Shown here piece by piece: positions 23,036 to 32,902 of a DNA stretch of 64,000 nucleotides. The DNA is taken from the NCBI RefSeq assembly GCF_009846525.1, contig NZ_CP024621.1, positions 620,001 to 684,000 of the forward strand, in the 5' to 3' direction. Numbering within the stretch: position 1 is the stretch's first letter; the number at the start of each line of letters is the position of its first letter. The DNA comes from Halomonas meridiana. Lineage in GTDB: Bacteria; Pseudomonadota; Gammaproteobacteria; Pseudomonadales; Halomonadaceae. The translations under genes were made by a program, and so were the position numbers. The notes under the pieces are model-generated. The model was not told the DNA's origin. It saw only the letters and a program-made list of their open reading frames with translations, and searched no databases.

Positions 23036-25837
23036 ATGTCTCCTACGACGGCACCAGAAATTTTCCAACAGCTCGCCGAAGGATTGTCCCGCGTCAATAA
23101 AGGCGGGTTCTTTCACCATTTAGCCCACACCTTGGCGCATTTGCTCAGTGCCGACCATGCATTGGTCGCCAGTATCGATCGTAGCGGTACTGCGACGCCG
23201 TTGGCCATGTGGTCGGAAGGTGAATTCGTCGACGCCGCGCCCTATACACTTTCTGGCACCCCGTGTGAGCGAGTTAAGGAGCGCACCTGCTTCCACATCA
23301 CTTCTCAGGCACGTGCCTGCTTTCCTGACGATGCTCGTTTGGCCGCGCTGTCCGTGGAAAGCTATCTCGGGGTGCCCATGGCCGATGCCTCGGGACACTG
23401 TCACGGTATTCTCGTGCTCATGCATTCGCGTCCGCTGCAGCTGCCTAACTACGCCAATGAGGTCATGCGCATCATTGCCTCGCTGGCAGGCGTCGAGCTG
23501 TCCCGTCAGCTCGTCGGACAGCAGGCCGATCAGCAAATCGCCTGCAAACAGCGAGCGCTGCGGCTGTTGAGCAGAGGTAATGACGCGCGCTTTCATGCCA
23601 GTGATGAAACATCGCTGCTTCAATCCGCTTGTCGCGTGCTGGTGGACGTCGGAGGGTACACGGCCGCTTGGGTGCATCACATCGTGCCTGGGATGGAGAA
23701 CCCTGAGGGGGTGTTACAAGCCTGTGCGGATAGAGAGGCCGACGTTCTCGGTTGGTTGAGCCCCAAGCAACTGCTCGTAGCGGGCTATAGCCGCGATATC
23801 ATCCGCCAAGCAATATCGCGCCGTGCCCCTGTGGTGTATAGACCGCAATGCGATCCCAATGCCTCGGGCAGTGATACCACGCTAGTGGCCTTGGAGGTCG
23901 CCGTGTTGGTGGCGCTACCGCTGATTTACCGAGGGCAGCTACTCGGTGTCATCACCCTTTACCAGAGCGACGATGCGCCCATGACCGCTGCCGAGGTACG
24001 TTTATTGAGGGAGTTGGCCGATGACATTGCCTTTGGTATCGACAGTCTTCGTCATCGTAAGGCCGAACAGCGTATCCAGCATGCCGTCACGCAAGTAGCC
24101 ACAGCCGTTTCCGCACAGCACGGCGAAGCGTTCTTGACGCAGCTGACCGACCATATGGCCAACGCGCTAGCCGCTGATGTTGGCTTTATCGCCACGCTAG
24201 ACGAGCAAGATCCCAACATCGCCAATGTCTTGGCGCTTTATGTCAACGGCGTTCGCCAGTCCGCGTTTAGTTACCATCTAGCAGGAGTGCCTTGCCAGGA
24301 CGTTTTAACCCAGCGTGAGTGTATCGTGCATGAAAACGCCGGCATTCGCCTTCCAGTAGAGTCCAACGGTGCTCTGGCATGGGTGAATGCCTACGTTGGC
24401 CGACGGCTAGACGACGCCAAAGGTCGCCCCATCGGAATTATTGGGGTGATGTTCAAGGCACCGCTCTTCGAGACCCAAATCGTGAGCACGGTACTGCAAA
24501 TATTTGCGGCAAGAGCGGCATCCGAGCTGGGCCGCCAACGGGATGAAGCGCGTATTCGTCAACTGGCCTTTCGTGATGCTGGGACGCAGTTACCCAACCG
24601 TACGGACTTCATGCAGTGTCTTGAAGAGTGCGTCAATGATCATCCGCCAACCCCTTTTGCATTGCTGCTACTGGATCTCAACCACTTCAAAGAGATCAAC
24701 GACACCGCGGGCCACGATGTAGGCGACTTGGTGCTCAAAGAGGTCGCGCAGCGTTTTCGAAGCGTGCTGCCTGCTGACGACTATTTAGCCCGTCTGGGCG
24801 GTGACGAGTTCGTGGTGATCTGCCGGGGAGTTCACGACGATGTTAGCGCCATGCAAACGGCCGACATCCTCTGTGCCAGCCTGCATCAACCGATGGTGAT
24901 AGAGCAGCACTCGTCCGAACTGTCCGTCAGCGTGGGGATCTCGCTATATCCCGACCATGGCCAGTCGGCTCAGGCGCTACTGAAGCATGCTGATATTGCC
25001 ATGTACCAAGCGAAGCGTCAGAAACTCACGATGCGCACCTTTGAACACTGGATGGGCCATGCCGTCGCTCAGCAGCTGCATATTGCCAAGCGCCTAGCGA
25101 TGGCGATTGCTCATCAGTCGCTCTACCTCCATTTTCAGCCGCAAGTCGATATGCGCAGTGGCCAACTCATTGGGGCGGAGGCGTTGTGTCGTTGGTGGGA
25201 TGAAGAGCTGGGAGAGGTCTCTCCTGTGCAGTTTATCGCCATTGCCGAAGAGCGAGGCATGATTGCGGCGTTAGGGAACTGTGTCATCGATCAAGCCTGC
25301 CGCCAGTTAGCCGATTGGCAGCGCCAGGGTGTCGAGCTTCGAGGGCAGCTAGCCATTAACATCGCCGCCGATCAGTTCGAAGATAGCGATTTGGTGACGA
25401 CGCTCCTCGCGAGTTGCCAAGCGCATGGCATCTCTCCTCAGGCGTTGAGTATCGAGATTACTGAAAGCGGCATCATGACGCATCCCGACGATGCCATTGC
25501 CATCACGGAAGTGCTCAAAAGCCATGGGATGGGGTTGTCGATTGACGATTTCGGTACCGGTTATTCCTCCTTGGCGTATTTGAAACGCTTTGCTGCGGAC
25601 AAGATCAAGATCGACATTTCATTCGTACGCGACATGCTCACCAGCGAAAATGATCGCGCTATCGTGAGAACGATCATTGCGATGGCCAACGCGCTAGGCT
25701 TACAGACGATCGCTGAAGGCATCGAGTCGAAGGAGCAGTGTGAGGCCCTCATCGCGATGGGCTGTACCCAAGCCCAAGGCTACTTTTATGACCGACCTTT
25801 AACCGCTGACCATTTTGCGAATAAGTGGCTCGTATAG
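23036..25837 (+). CDS. GAF-GAF-GAF-GGDEF-EAL c-di-GMP turnover protein
   Basis: Cytoplasmic signalling protein of about 933 residues. Three GAF-like sensor regions cover roughly residues 1-165, 180-335 and 345-515. GGDEF follows with an intact RLGGDEF near 587; the position five residues upstream reads PADD, so the RxxD inhibitory I-site is absent. EAL has GAEALCRW near 713, and DDFGTGYSSL, KIDISFV and AEGIES, so phosphodiesterase residues are all present. The dominant activity cannot be told from sequence. No membrane segment is seen. Start is ATG 23036 with GAAGG 11 nt upstream, or GTG 23000 in frame. Confidence 0.92.
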   Translation: MSPTTAPEIFQQLAEGLSRVNKGGFFHHLAHTLAHLLSADHALVASIDRSGTATPLAMWSEGEFVDAAPYTLSGTPCERVKERTCFHITSQARACFPDDARLAALSVESYLGVPMADASGHCHGILVLMHSRPLQLPNYANEVMRIIASLAGVELSRQLVGQQADQQIACKQRALRLLSRGNDARFHASDETSLLQSACRVLVDVGGYTAAWVHHIVPGMENPEGVLQACADREADVLGWLSPKQLLVAGYSRDIIRQAISRRAPVVYRPQCDPNASGSDTTLVALEVAVLVALPLIYRGQLLGVITLYQSDDAPMTAAEVRLLRELADDIAFGIDSLRHRKAEQRIQHAVTQVATAVSAQHGEAFLTQLTDHMANALAADVGFIATLDEQDPNIANVLALYVNGVRQSAFSYHLAGVPCQDVLTQRECIVHENAGIRLPVESNGALAWVNAYVGRRLDDAKGRPIGIIGVMFKAPLFETQIVSTVLQIFAARAASELGRQRDEARIRQLAFRDAGTQLPNRTDFMQCLEECVNDHPPTPFALLLLDLNHFKEINDTAGHDVGDLVLKEVAQRFRSVLPADDYLARLGGDEFVVICRGVHDDVSAMQTADILCASLHQPMVIEQHSSELSVSVGISLYPDHGQSAQALLKHADIAMYQAKRQKLTMRTFEHWMGHAVAQQLHIAKRLAMAIAHQSLYLHFQPQVDMRSGQLIGAEALCRWWDEELGEVSPVQFIAIAEERGMIAALGNCVIDQACRQLADWQRQGVELRGQLAINIAADQFEDSDLVTTLLASCQAHGISPQALSIEITESGIMTHPDDAIAITEVLKSHGMGLSIDDFGTGYSSLAYLKRFAADKIKIDISFVRDMLTSENDRAIVRTIIAMANALGLQTIAEGIESKEQCEALIAMGCTQAQGYFYDRPLTADHFANKWLV

Positions 25838-26044
25838 AAGTTTGAAAATGATTCTTTTTGTGATGTTTTCTTTGACCAGTGATTAGCACTCGCCTGCCCC
25901 ATTGTCGATCAATACGTTTAATATTTAACGTTTGTTCACATTCTTTTTAAGTTTACAAAATAAAACATACACTTAGCCACCTAAGTATTAAAATGCAGTG
26001 GTAGGTTGCTACATTATAATTAAAAATACTTAAATGGTGGTTCT

Positions 26045-27796
26045 ATGCCTGCTTCCGCTCCTGTACAAAACCCAACAGCTCATGTTGTACAATCGTTTCT
26101 TAAGCATCAGTATGAGATTTGTGTATATGCGAAAGACATGCCGTATGCTTTACAAGCGAATATCATCGATCTTAATGTCGAGGCCGGCCTCTTAGTTATC
26201 GAGGTAGAGTGTCACGGAGAAATTTTTAATAGTTATGTCCGAGATGGAAAAGTTAGTTTCGATATTGAAACGCTAAATCCACTAGATGGCTCAGTGAAAA
26301 ACTCAGCGCTAACGCGTGATATTCATAGTGTTAGTAACATTCCTACAAAGGCCGTCAAAGTAGACAGCTCGACATATCGATTAGAGTGTCAACTGCCTAG
26401 CTCAGTGTTTTTGCTAGAGCAACGAGGCGCCGTTCGTATTCCTTTCATACTGGGTATGCGGGCAAAAGTGAGCGTCGAGGTGTATCTGGATGGATTGATC
26501 GTGGCGGGAAGTCTACGCAATATATCCGTGGGGGGATGCTTGGTAGATGTCGCGATTGAAGACACCGTCCCCATTACCGTCGGTCAGCAGCTTCCTGGCG
26601 TCACCATTGAGTTTCCGAATGGTGCCAGTTTCTTTTCCGAAGGAGTCATCAGACATATGCGTCCTTTTGGTAACCACGGATATGCAGCACTCGGAATCGA
26701 ATATGTCAATTTAGAGCCTCATCAGACAGAAGAGCTTTTTTATATCGTGAACGAGGCAGAGCGAGAAGCCGCTTACCGCTCGGGTAGCAACGATCGCGTA
26801 GTTGGCCACTCTCCCTTATTTATACCTGGCGCAGTCGAAAAAGCGGCGATACAGCGTGAAGAAAAGGAACAAAAAAAGCGCCTGAGGCAGTCACCAATGC
26901 AGAGAGGCGTCTTGGAGCTGGCTCACCAGCTTCAATACTCTTTGATGTATATAAAAAGCCGCGATCACTTTCCTGAAAAGGTGATCTACGATTGCGCCGA
27001 CGCCATCCTCTATTTGTTGAGACAAGATAGGAAAGCGCTTTTGTATGCGCTTGCGTTTTTACACAACGAGCCTGACTGGGTTCGGCAGGCTGTTCGAGTT
27101 GCGGTGCAAATGGCCGATATCCTGTTGATTAGGGACCCTCATTCCATACACGTCAGAGAGGCTGTGGTGGGCGCCCTGTTACATACCATGGGCAAACCGT
27201 TGCTGGTCAGTGAAGAGCTGCCCACGCTAAAAGCGAACATGTCGCCTCGACATAAAGAGATCCTAAAGCAGCATGTGGTGACCCTAAGGAGTAAGCTGCT
27301 GTCGCTCGGCTGGAAGCCAAGTGCCACCTGTGAAGATATTATGTTGCATGCCAACGAGTTATTGGATGGAACGGGGTATCCTTTCAATCTTAAAGGGTCA
27401 CAGATATCTGATAATGTGCTTGTAGTGTCTATCATTAAAGCGGTGAGCAAGTTGATGTATGGAAGAAATGGTGTTAGGCCGCTGACACCGTTAAATGCGT
27501 ATCGCTTAATTAGTGAGGCACCACAATGTTATGATAAAGCGACCTTGGTCGAGTATATTCAGTGCTATGGGCTTTACCCTATTGGAAGCCTTGCGAAATT
27601 TTCCGGTGGTTTTTTGGCCTGGATCATTGATATCGACGGTAAAGGTATGCCGATTAAAGTCAATGTCGTTAAAAACTTGGCTTTTATGGATACCAATATC
27701 GATAGTGTTTTAGAGCAAGGCGACTTTTCGCAAATTGGTCGACTAGAGGGCGTCGTCGACCCGAATGACTATGGTGTTATATTTCACAAGGTATAA
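26045..27796 (+). CDS. PilZ domain protein with degenerate HD-GYP-like domain
   Basis: 583-residue protein. Residues about 10-115 resemble a YcgR-type N-domain; PilZ follows with R127-GAV-R131 (RxxxR) and N159-I-S161-x-x-G (NxSxxG), so c-di-GMP binding is likely. A helical region from about 285 leads to an HD-GYP-like core: LLH380-T381-MGK replaces LLHDIGK, losing the catalytic Asp, whereas DGTGYP (441-446) is kept. The phosphodiesterase is therefore probably inactive and the protein an effector or adaptor. Base composition is visibly more AT-rich than surrounding genes. It lies downstream of the GGDEF-EAL gene across a 207-nt gap with its own promoter-like AT tract. Confidence 0.8.
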   Translation: MPASAPVQNPTAHVVQSFLKHQYEICVYAKDMPYALQANIIDLNVEAGLLVIEVECHGEIFNSYVRDGKVSFDIETLNPLDGSVKNSALTRDIHSVSNIPTKAVKVDSSTYRLECQLPSSVFLLEQRGAVRIPFILGMRAKVSVEVYLDGLIVAGSLRNISVGGCLVDVAIEDTVPITVGQQLPGVTIEFPNGASFFSEGVIRHMRPFGNHGYAALGIEYVNLEPHQTEELFYIVNEAEREAAYRSGSNDRVVGHSPLFIPGAVEKAAIQREEKEQKKRLRQSPMQRGVLELAHQLQYSLMYIKSRDHFPEKVIYDCADAILYLLRQDRKALLYALAFLHNEPDWVRQAVRVAVQMADILLIRDPHSIHVREAVVGALLHTMGKPLLVSEELPTLKANMSPRHKEILKQHVVTLRSKLLSLGWKPSATCEDIMLHANELLDGTGYPFNLKGSQISDNVLVVSIIKAVSKLMYGRNGVRPLTPLNAYRLISEAPQCYDKATLVEYIQCYGLYPIGSLAKFSGGFLAWIIDIDGKGMPIKVNVVKNLAFMDTNIDSVLEQGDFSQIGRLEGVVDPNDYGVIFHKV

Positions 27797-27806
27797 CGGG
27801 CTTATG

Positions 27807-27833
27807 GGGCTGCTGTCTCAGCAGCCCTTTTTT
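27807..27833 (+). terminator. Terminator after the PilZ gene
   Basis: GGGCTGCTG pairs with CAGCAGCCC around a TCT loop, followed by six T residues. Confidence 0.9.
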
Positions 27834-27891
27834 AAGAAGGTAAACAGTGTCGTCAATGCATCCATTCTCATATATAAGATAAACGGCGATG

Positions 27892-28836
27892 CTAGGCTGG
27901 CCCCTGTAGTGTTTGCGAAGGGCACTCACCAAACTGCTGTTTATAGTCGTGGGCGAATTGTCCTAAATGCCAAAATCCCCAATACGTTGCAATCTCGGTC
28001 ACTGTTTGTGGCGGTTCAGCGGCGCGCAGGGCGCGCCGCACTCGGTTAAGGCGCGTCAGCCTCAAAAACTGCAATGGGCTAATGCCTAAAATCGTCGTAA
28101 AGCTATTTTGTAGCGTGCGTCGGCTCACATGGGTCAGTTCACACAGCGCGTCCATGGTGATGGGGGCGTCTACATGCGCGTCGACGTACTGCTTGACCCG
28201 GTCGACCACGGCTTTGCGATGCGCGTAGCTGGGAGGCAGCTCGCCACTGGGCTGTTGGGCATCTAAAAGCTCTAGCAGGCCGGTTAAAAGAATATCCTGA
28301 TGCAGCTTTTCAGCAATGGCTCCCTGCTGTTGGCCTAACAGCCGCTCCAATAGAAACAGTAGGGCGCGCAGCGTGGCAGGGTTCACATGTCGGCGGGGCG
28401 CGGTCATCCACTGCTCATCCAGCGTGATGCCCTGGCGTTCGGCGGCGGCATGTAGTACTGGCAGACGTATCACCAGCCCGTAAATATCGAAGGCTTCCGG
28501 GGTCACCAATTCGAAATCGCGCCCGCCGGGGCGGCACATCACTTGCTGCGCGTCGAGCGGCTGCCCATTGATACGCGAGCCCGCTGGCCGGGTTGGAATG
28601 CCCAACCATAAAGAGTCCTCCCACACCCGGCAATCCTGACGCAGCGCTTGGCCGGTGTGCTCTTTGAACACCTGAATGGCAGGCAACGCAATTTCATCCA
28701 GCCGCCCATAAAACCGCCCTGGGGTCAGCTGATCATACTGCTGCTGCCAGCGGGTGAGGTTTTGCGCATGCTCATCGGCATCAAACGCTTCTTGAATGCA
28801 CTTTTTTGGTGCGCTTTGGGTAGGCGTCAAGGTCAT
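27892..28836 (-). CDS. AraC-family regulator, EutR-like
   Basis: 314-residue regulator with two C-terminal HTH motifs (ITMDALCELTHVSRRTLQ, then FTTILGISPLQFLRLTRLNRV; TVTEIATYWGFWHLGQFAHDYKQQFGECPSQ) and an N-terminal sensor half of about 200 residues. It diverges from eutBC and an ethanolamine permease gene, so it probably activates them in response to ethanolamine with B12, as EutR does in enterobacteria; this is inferred from context. The start is ATG 28836, six nt after AGGAG. An in-frame codon at 28872 lacks a good ribosome site. Confidence 0.85.
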   Translation of the reverse strand: MTLTPTQSAPKKCIQEAFDADEHAQNLTRWQQQYDQLTPGRFYGRLDEIALPAIQVFKEHTGQALRQDCRVWEDSLWLGIPTRPAGSRINGQPLDAQQVMCRPGGRDFELVTPEAFDIYGLVIRLPVLHAAAERQGITLDEQWMTAPRRHVNPATLRALLFLLERLLGQQQGAIAEKLHQDILLTGLLELLDAQQPSGELPPSYAHRKAVVDRVKQYVDAHVDAPITMDALCELTHVSRRTLQNSFTTILGISPLQFLRLTRLNRVRRALRAAEPPQTVTEIATYWGFWHLGQFAHDYKQQFGECPSQTLQGPA

Positions 28837-28940
28837 CACCAGCTCCTGACAGCGTGAATCAACCGCGTCCACGCCTTGTTGTCGTTATTAACCAGCTGTT
28901 TCTTATTGGTTTTTATAGCCTTGGTGTGTTTTGCCAAAAC

Positions 28941-29025
28941 TCGATACTCCCCGTTAAGTGATAGCGCTATTGTGAAAACAAGCAAGTTTTGTTCCTCAAC
29001 GCGCATACCGCGCCTTGAGTATCGA
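28941..29025. promoter_or_regulatory. Widely spaced inverted repeat in the eut promoter
   Basis: TCGATACTC (28941-28949) and its exact complement GAGTATCGA (29017-29025) flank 67 bp of AT-rich sequence in the divergent promoter. They may be regulator half-sites that loop or cover both promoters. Confidence 0.4.
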
Positions 29026-29048
29026 ACAGGTAAGAGAAGGGAAGGCCC

Positions 29049-30455
29049 ATGGCGCAGACCTATCACACCACGGTGGGGAGCCGCCGCTATCGCTTTAGCG
29101 GGCTCGCCGAACTGATGGCCAAAGCCACGCCGCCGCGCTCAGGCGACCGCCTTGCCGGGGTGATGGCAGAATCGGTAGAAGAGCGGGTCGTCGCCCAAAT
29201 GGTGCTGGCGGAGCTGCCGCTTACCACCTTTTTGAACGAGGCGCTGATCCCCTACGAGCAGGACGAAATCACCCGTCTGATTATCGACGACCACGATGCA
29301 GAGGCGTTTGCGCCGTTGAAGCACCTGACCGTAGGCGATTTTCGCAACTGGCTGCTTTCGGACCACGCCACCAGTGAAGCGCTGGCCGCTGCCCGGCCCG
29401 GCATTACGCCGGAAATGGCCGCGGCGGTGAGTAAGCTGATGCGCAACCAGGACCTCATGCTGGTGGCGAAGAAATGCCACGTGACCACGGCATTTCGCAA
29501 TACCATTGGGCTGCCGGGGCGGCTTTCGACCCGCTTACAGCCCAATCACCCCACCGATGACGTCACCGGCATCGCGGCGAGTATTCTCGATGGTCTGCTG
29601 TATGGCAGCGGCGATGCGGTGATTGGTATCAACCCGGCTACCGATAACGTCGCCCAGAGCATCAAGCTGATGCGCCTGATGGACGACGTGATCCAGAAAT
29701 ACGAGATCCCTACGCAATCCTGCGTGCTGACCCACGTGACCAATACGCTAGAAGCCATTGAACAGGGCGCACCGGTGGATCTGGTGTTTCAGTCCATTGG
29801 CGGCACCGAAGCCACCAACCGCAGCTTTGGGTTCGATTTGAGCACCCTGGCGGAAGCTGAAGCCGCCGCGCAAACGTTGAACCGAGGCACCGTGGGTCGC
29901 AACGTGATGTATTTCGAAACCGGCCAAGGCAGCTCGCTCTCCGCCGACGCCCACCACGGGCTGGATCAGCAAACCTGCGAAGCCCGGGCCTACGCCGTGG
30001 CGCGCAAGTTCAATCCGCTGCTGGTCAACACGGTAGTGGGGTTTATCGGCCCCGAGTACCTCTACGACGGTAAAGAGATCACTCGCGCTGGCCTTGAGGA
30101 TCACTTCTGCGGCAAGCTCTTAGGTGTGCCGATGGGGTGCGACGTGTGTTACACCAACCACGCCAACGCCGATCAAAACGATATGGATAATCTGCTGACG
30201 CTGCTGGGCGTGGCGGGCTGCAACTTCGTGATGGGCATCCCCGGCTCTGACGACATCATGCTCAATTATCAGACCACGTCGTTTCACGATGCGCTCTTTG
30301 CCCGTCGGGTGCTCGGGCTAAAAGCCGCGCCAGAGTTCGAGCAGTGGCTGGCCAAGATGCAGATCTTCCAAGATGTGAGCACCCATCGTCTTAACGACCA
30401 ACTGCCCGCCGCCTTTGCCAACAGCCTGCGCCACTTGCCGAAGGGGAGCGACTAA
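29049..30455 (+). CDS. eutB: Ethanolamine ammonia-lyase large subunit EutB
   Basis: 468-residue TIM-barrel catalytic subunit that, with EutC and adenosylcobalamin, turns ethanolamine into acetaldehyde and ammonia. Recognisable EutB stretches are VAKKCHVTTAFRNTIGLPGRLSTRLQPNHP, GDAVIGINPATDN, YFETGQGSSLSADAHHG and MGCDVCYTNHANADQNDM. Full length and intact. Start ATG 29049 follows GAAGG. Only eutB, eutC and a permease are present; there are no microcompartment shell genes, so this is the short, free-cytosol type used mainly to gain nitrogen, with acetaldehyde handled elsewhere. Confidence 0.97.
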   Translation: MAQTYHTTVGSRRYRFSGLAELMAKATPPRSGDRLAGVMAESVEERVVAQMVLAELPLTTFLNEALIPYEQDEITRLIIDDHDAEAFAPLKHLTVGDFRNWLLSDHATSEALAAARPGITPEMAAAVSKLMRNQDLMLVAKKCHVTTAFRNTIGLPGRLSTRLQPNHPTDDVTGIAASILDGLLYGSGDAVIGINPATDNVAQSIKLMRLMDDVIQKYEIPTQSCVLTHVTNTLEAIEQGAPVDLVFQSIGGTEATNRSFGFDLSTLAEAEAAAQTLNRGTVGRNVMYFETGQGSSLSADAHHGLDQQTCEARAYAVARKFNPLLVNTVVGFIGPEYLYDGKEITRAGLEDHFCGKLLGVPMGCDVCYTNHANADQNDMDNLLTLLGVAGCNFVMGIPGSDDIMLNYQTTSFHDALFARRVLGLKAAPEFEQWLAKMQIFQDVSTHRLNDQLPAAFANSLRHLPKGSD

Positions 30456-30456
30456 G

Positions 30457-31299
30457 ATGCCTAAGCAACCCACGCAGGAAACCACTGCGCCGATCGTCAT
30501 TGAAAACCCCTGGGAGCGCCTGCGCGCCTTTACCGACGCGCGCATTGGGCTGGGGCGCGCAGGGGTAAGCCTGCCCACCAAGCAGCTGCTCGCGTTTCAG
30601 CTCGCCCATGCCCAGGCCCAAGATGCGGTTCACTGCCCGCTGGAGTGTGAGGTGCTCGCCGATGAGCTGACCCAGGCGCTTGGCTTGAGCACCGCACCGC
30701 TTGCGGTACACAGCCGTGCAGAGGACCGCGCGATGTACCTGCAGCGGCCCGACTACGGCAGACGCCTCAACGAGGCATCCCGGCAAACGCTGCAGCAGGC
30801 GGCAGAGAGCGGCCAACGGTTCGATCTGGCGGTAGTGATCGTCGATGGCCTCTCGGCGCTGGCGGTGCAGCAAAACAGCGTCCCGTTTCTTACCGCGCTG
30901 TATGACGCACTCAGGCGCGACAAGAACGAATGGCAGCTCGCACCGCTGACACTGGTGGAACAAGGGCGCGTGGCGATTGGCGACGAAGTAGGCGCGCTGC
31001 TCAACGCAGATGCAGTGCTCGTCATGGTTGGCGAGCGCCCTGGCCTTAGCTCCCCAGATAGTTTGGGGCTGTACATGACCTGGGGCCCCGAAGTGGGGTT
31101 AAAAGATGATCGGCGTAACTGTATCTCCAACGTGCGGCCAGCCGGGCTTGCGTATGAAGAGGCGGCCCGGCGCTTGTTGCTGCTGTTAACCGAGGCGCGG
31201 GAGCGCAAGCTCTCCGGCGTGAAGCTAAAAGACCGCAGCGAAGACAGCGTCTTGGAGGGCAGCAGCGGTTCAACTCGGAATTTTCTTGTGGCTGATTGA
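30457..31299 (+). CDS. eutC: Ethanolamine ammonia-lyase small subunit EutC
   Basis: 280-residue small subunit that completes the B12-binding face of ethanolamine ammonia-lyase. NPWERLRAFTDARIGLGRAGVSLPTKQLLAFQLAHAQAQDAVH and the C-terminal MTWGPEVGLKDDRRNCISNVRPAGLAYEEAA are EutC signatures; VIVDGLSALAVQQN and LVMVGERPGLSSPDSLGLY complete the cobalamin fold. ATG 30457 lies one base after the eutB stop, so the two are translated in step. Length is normal. The gap of 131 nt to the permease contains no separate promoter I can support. Confidence 0.96.
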   Translation: MPKQPTQETTAPIVIENPWERLRAFTDARIGLGRAGVSLPTKQLLAFQLAHAQAQDAVHCPLECEVLADELTQALGLSTAPLAVHSRAEDRAMYLQRPDYGRRLNEASRQTLQQAAESGQRFDLAVVIVDGLSALAVQQNSVPFLTALYDALRRDKNEWQLAPLTLVEQGRVAIGDEVGALLNADAVLVMVGERPGLSSPDSLGLYMTWGPEVGLKDDRRNCISNVRPAGLAYEEAARRLLLLLTEARERKLSGVKLKDRSEDSVLEGSSGSTRNFLVAD

Positions 31300-31430
31300 C
31301 GATCACCACGCGCAAAACGCGGACGACACTTTCAATAACACCGCTGACGACTCTCCCAATAACAAGACGGAACCAGGATCACAGCACGCCGCTGACACCC
31401 ATTGCGTTCCACACTGAAAAGGGCAAAACG

Positions 31431-32864
31431 ATGACACAACCAACGGTTGATCAGGCGTATCTGGCCAAGCGCCAGCTGCGTAAAGGTACGGCAGGCTGGA
31501 TGCTGCTCGCGGGCCTTGGGGTCTCCTACGTGATTTCCGGTGACTTTGCGGGCTGGAACTTTGGCATTGCCGAAGCGGGCTGGGGCGGCTTTGCGATTGC
31601 CGCCTGTTTGATGGCGCTGATGTACCTAGCGCTAGTGCTGGCGCTGGCAGAAATGTCCGCCGCCATTCCCGCGGCAGGGGGCGGCTACAGCTTTGCCCGC
31701 CAAGCCATGGGGCCTGCAGGCGGCTATTTGACCGGGCTTGCGGTGTTGATCGAGTACGCGCTAGCCCCAGCGGCCATCGTGATTTTTATTGGCTCGGCGG
31801 TGGAAGCGTTATTAGGCGTTAACGGGCCGCTGGTGTATCTGCTGTTTTATGCGGTGTTTATCGGCATTCACCTAGCGGGTGTGGGGGAAGCGCTGAAAGT
31901 GATGATGGTGATTAGCGGTTTGGCGGTCTTTGCCATTTTGGCCACCGCCGTGGCGCTGATTGGCGATTTCGATTCGGCCAACCTGTTTGATATTGCACCC
32001 ACCGATGCGGCGGGGGCGAGCACCTTCATGCCATTCGGCTGGTACGGTATTTGGGCGGCGCTGCCTTTTGGCATGTGGCTGTTCCTGGCGGTAGAGGGTG
32101 TGCCGCTGGCGGCCGAAGAGGCGAAAGACCCCGCCCGGGATATGCCTAAAGGCATCATTGGTGCGATGCTGTTTTTGCTCTTCACCGCCCTGCTCGTAGT
32201 CGTGCTGCTGGCCGGTGCGGCGGGCGCTGAGATGATTGGCCAAAGCGGCGTGCCGCTGGTAGATGCGCTGAATGCGGCGGGTAATCCCACGCTGGCGACC
32301 CTGGTCAACGTGCTGGGCTTAGCGGGTTTGATCGCGTCGTTCTTCTCGATTATTTATGGCTATAGCCGCCTGGTATTCGCGCTCTCTCGGGCGGGTTATC
32401 TACCCAAACCGCTGTCGCTCACCAGCGAGCGTAAAGTGCCTTACTTAGCGCTGATTGTGCCCGGTATTTTGGGCTTTCTTGCATCGCTGAGCGGGGAAGG
32501 CGATCTGATGTTAGGCATGGCGGTCGTCGGTGCGACTATCTCTTATGCGCTGATGGCGCTTAGCCATATTCTGCTGCGCGTGAAACAGCCCGACCTGCCG
32601 CGTCCCTATAAAACGCCGGGAGGCGTGGTGACCTCCGGCATCGCGCTGGTGCTCTCGCTCGTCGCGTTGACCGGTGTCTACGCGTTTGACCCTCGCGCCT
32701 TCAACTACACCATCGTGCTGTTCATTGCCGGAGCGGCTTACTACTTCCTCTACAGCAAAAATCATTTAGTCGCGAAAACCGCAGAAGAGGAGTTCGCGCT
32801 GGTCACCGCAGCACCTGAGGATATCGACCCTGTCGCACCGAAGGCCGCTTCCGCGAAATTGTAA
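31431..32864 (+). CDS. eat: Ethanolamine permease (APC superfamily)
   Basis: 477-residue inner-membrane transporter with about 12 hydrophobic segments. The start LRKGTAGWMLLAGLGVSYVISGDFAGWNFGIAEAGWGG is characteristic of the ethanolamine permease family (TIGR00908). ALAEMSAAIPAAGGGYSFARQAMGPAGG is the APC consensus region. It is third in the eut operon and brings ethanolamine into the cell for EutBC. ATG 31431 with AAGGG upstream is chosen over an open in-frame extension that overlaps the eutC stop and is low-complexity. A terminator follows 39 nt after the stop. Confidence 0.92.
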   Translation: MTQPTVDQAYLAKRQLRKGTAGWMLLAGLGVSYVISGDFAGWNFGIAEAGWGGFAIAACLMALMYLALVLALAEMSAAIPAAGGGYSFARQAMGPAGGYLTGLAVLIEYALAPAAIVIFIGSAVEALLGVNGPLVYLLFYAVFIGIHLAGVGEALKVMMVISGLAVFAILATAVALIGDFDSANLFDIAPTDAAGASTFMPFGWYGIWAALPFGMWLFLAVEGVPLAAEEAKDPARDMPKGIIGAMLFLLFTALLVVVLLAGAAGAEMIGQSGVPLVDALNAAGNPTLATLVNVLGLAGLIASFFSIIYGYSRLVFALSRAGYLPKPLSLTSERKVPYLALIVPGILGFLASLSGEGDLMLGMAVVGATISYALMALSHILLRVKQPDLPRPYKTPGGVVTSGIALVLSLVALTGVYAFDPRAFNYTIVLFIAGAAYYFLYSKNHLVAKTAEEEFALVTAAPEDIDPVAPKAASAKL

Positions 32865-32902
32865 TCACCGCGGCAGATCGCCTAGTCTGAACCACGGCAG
32901 TG

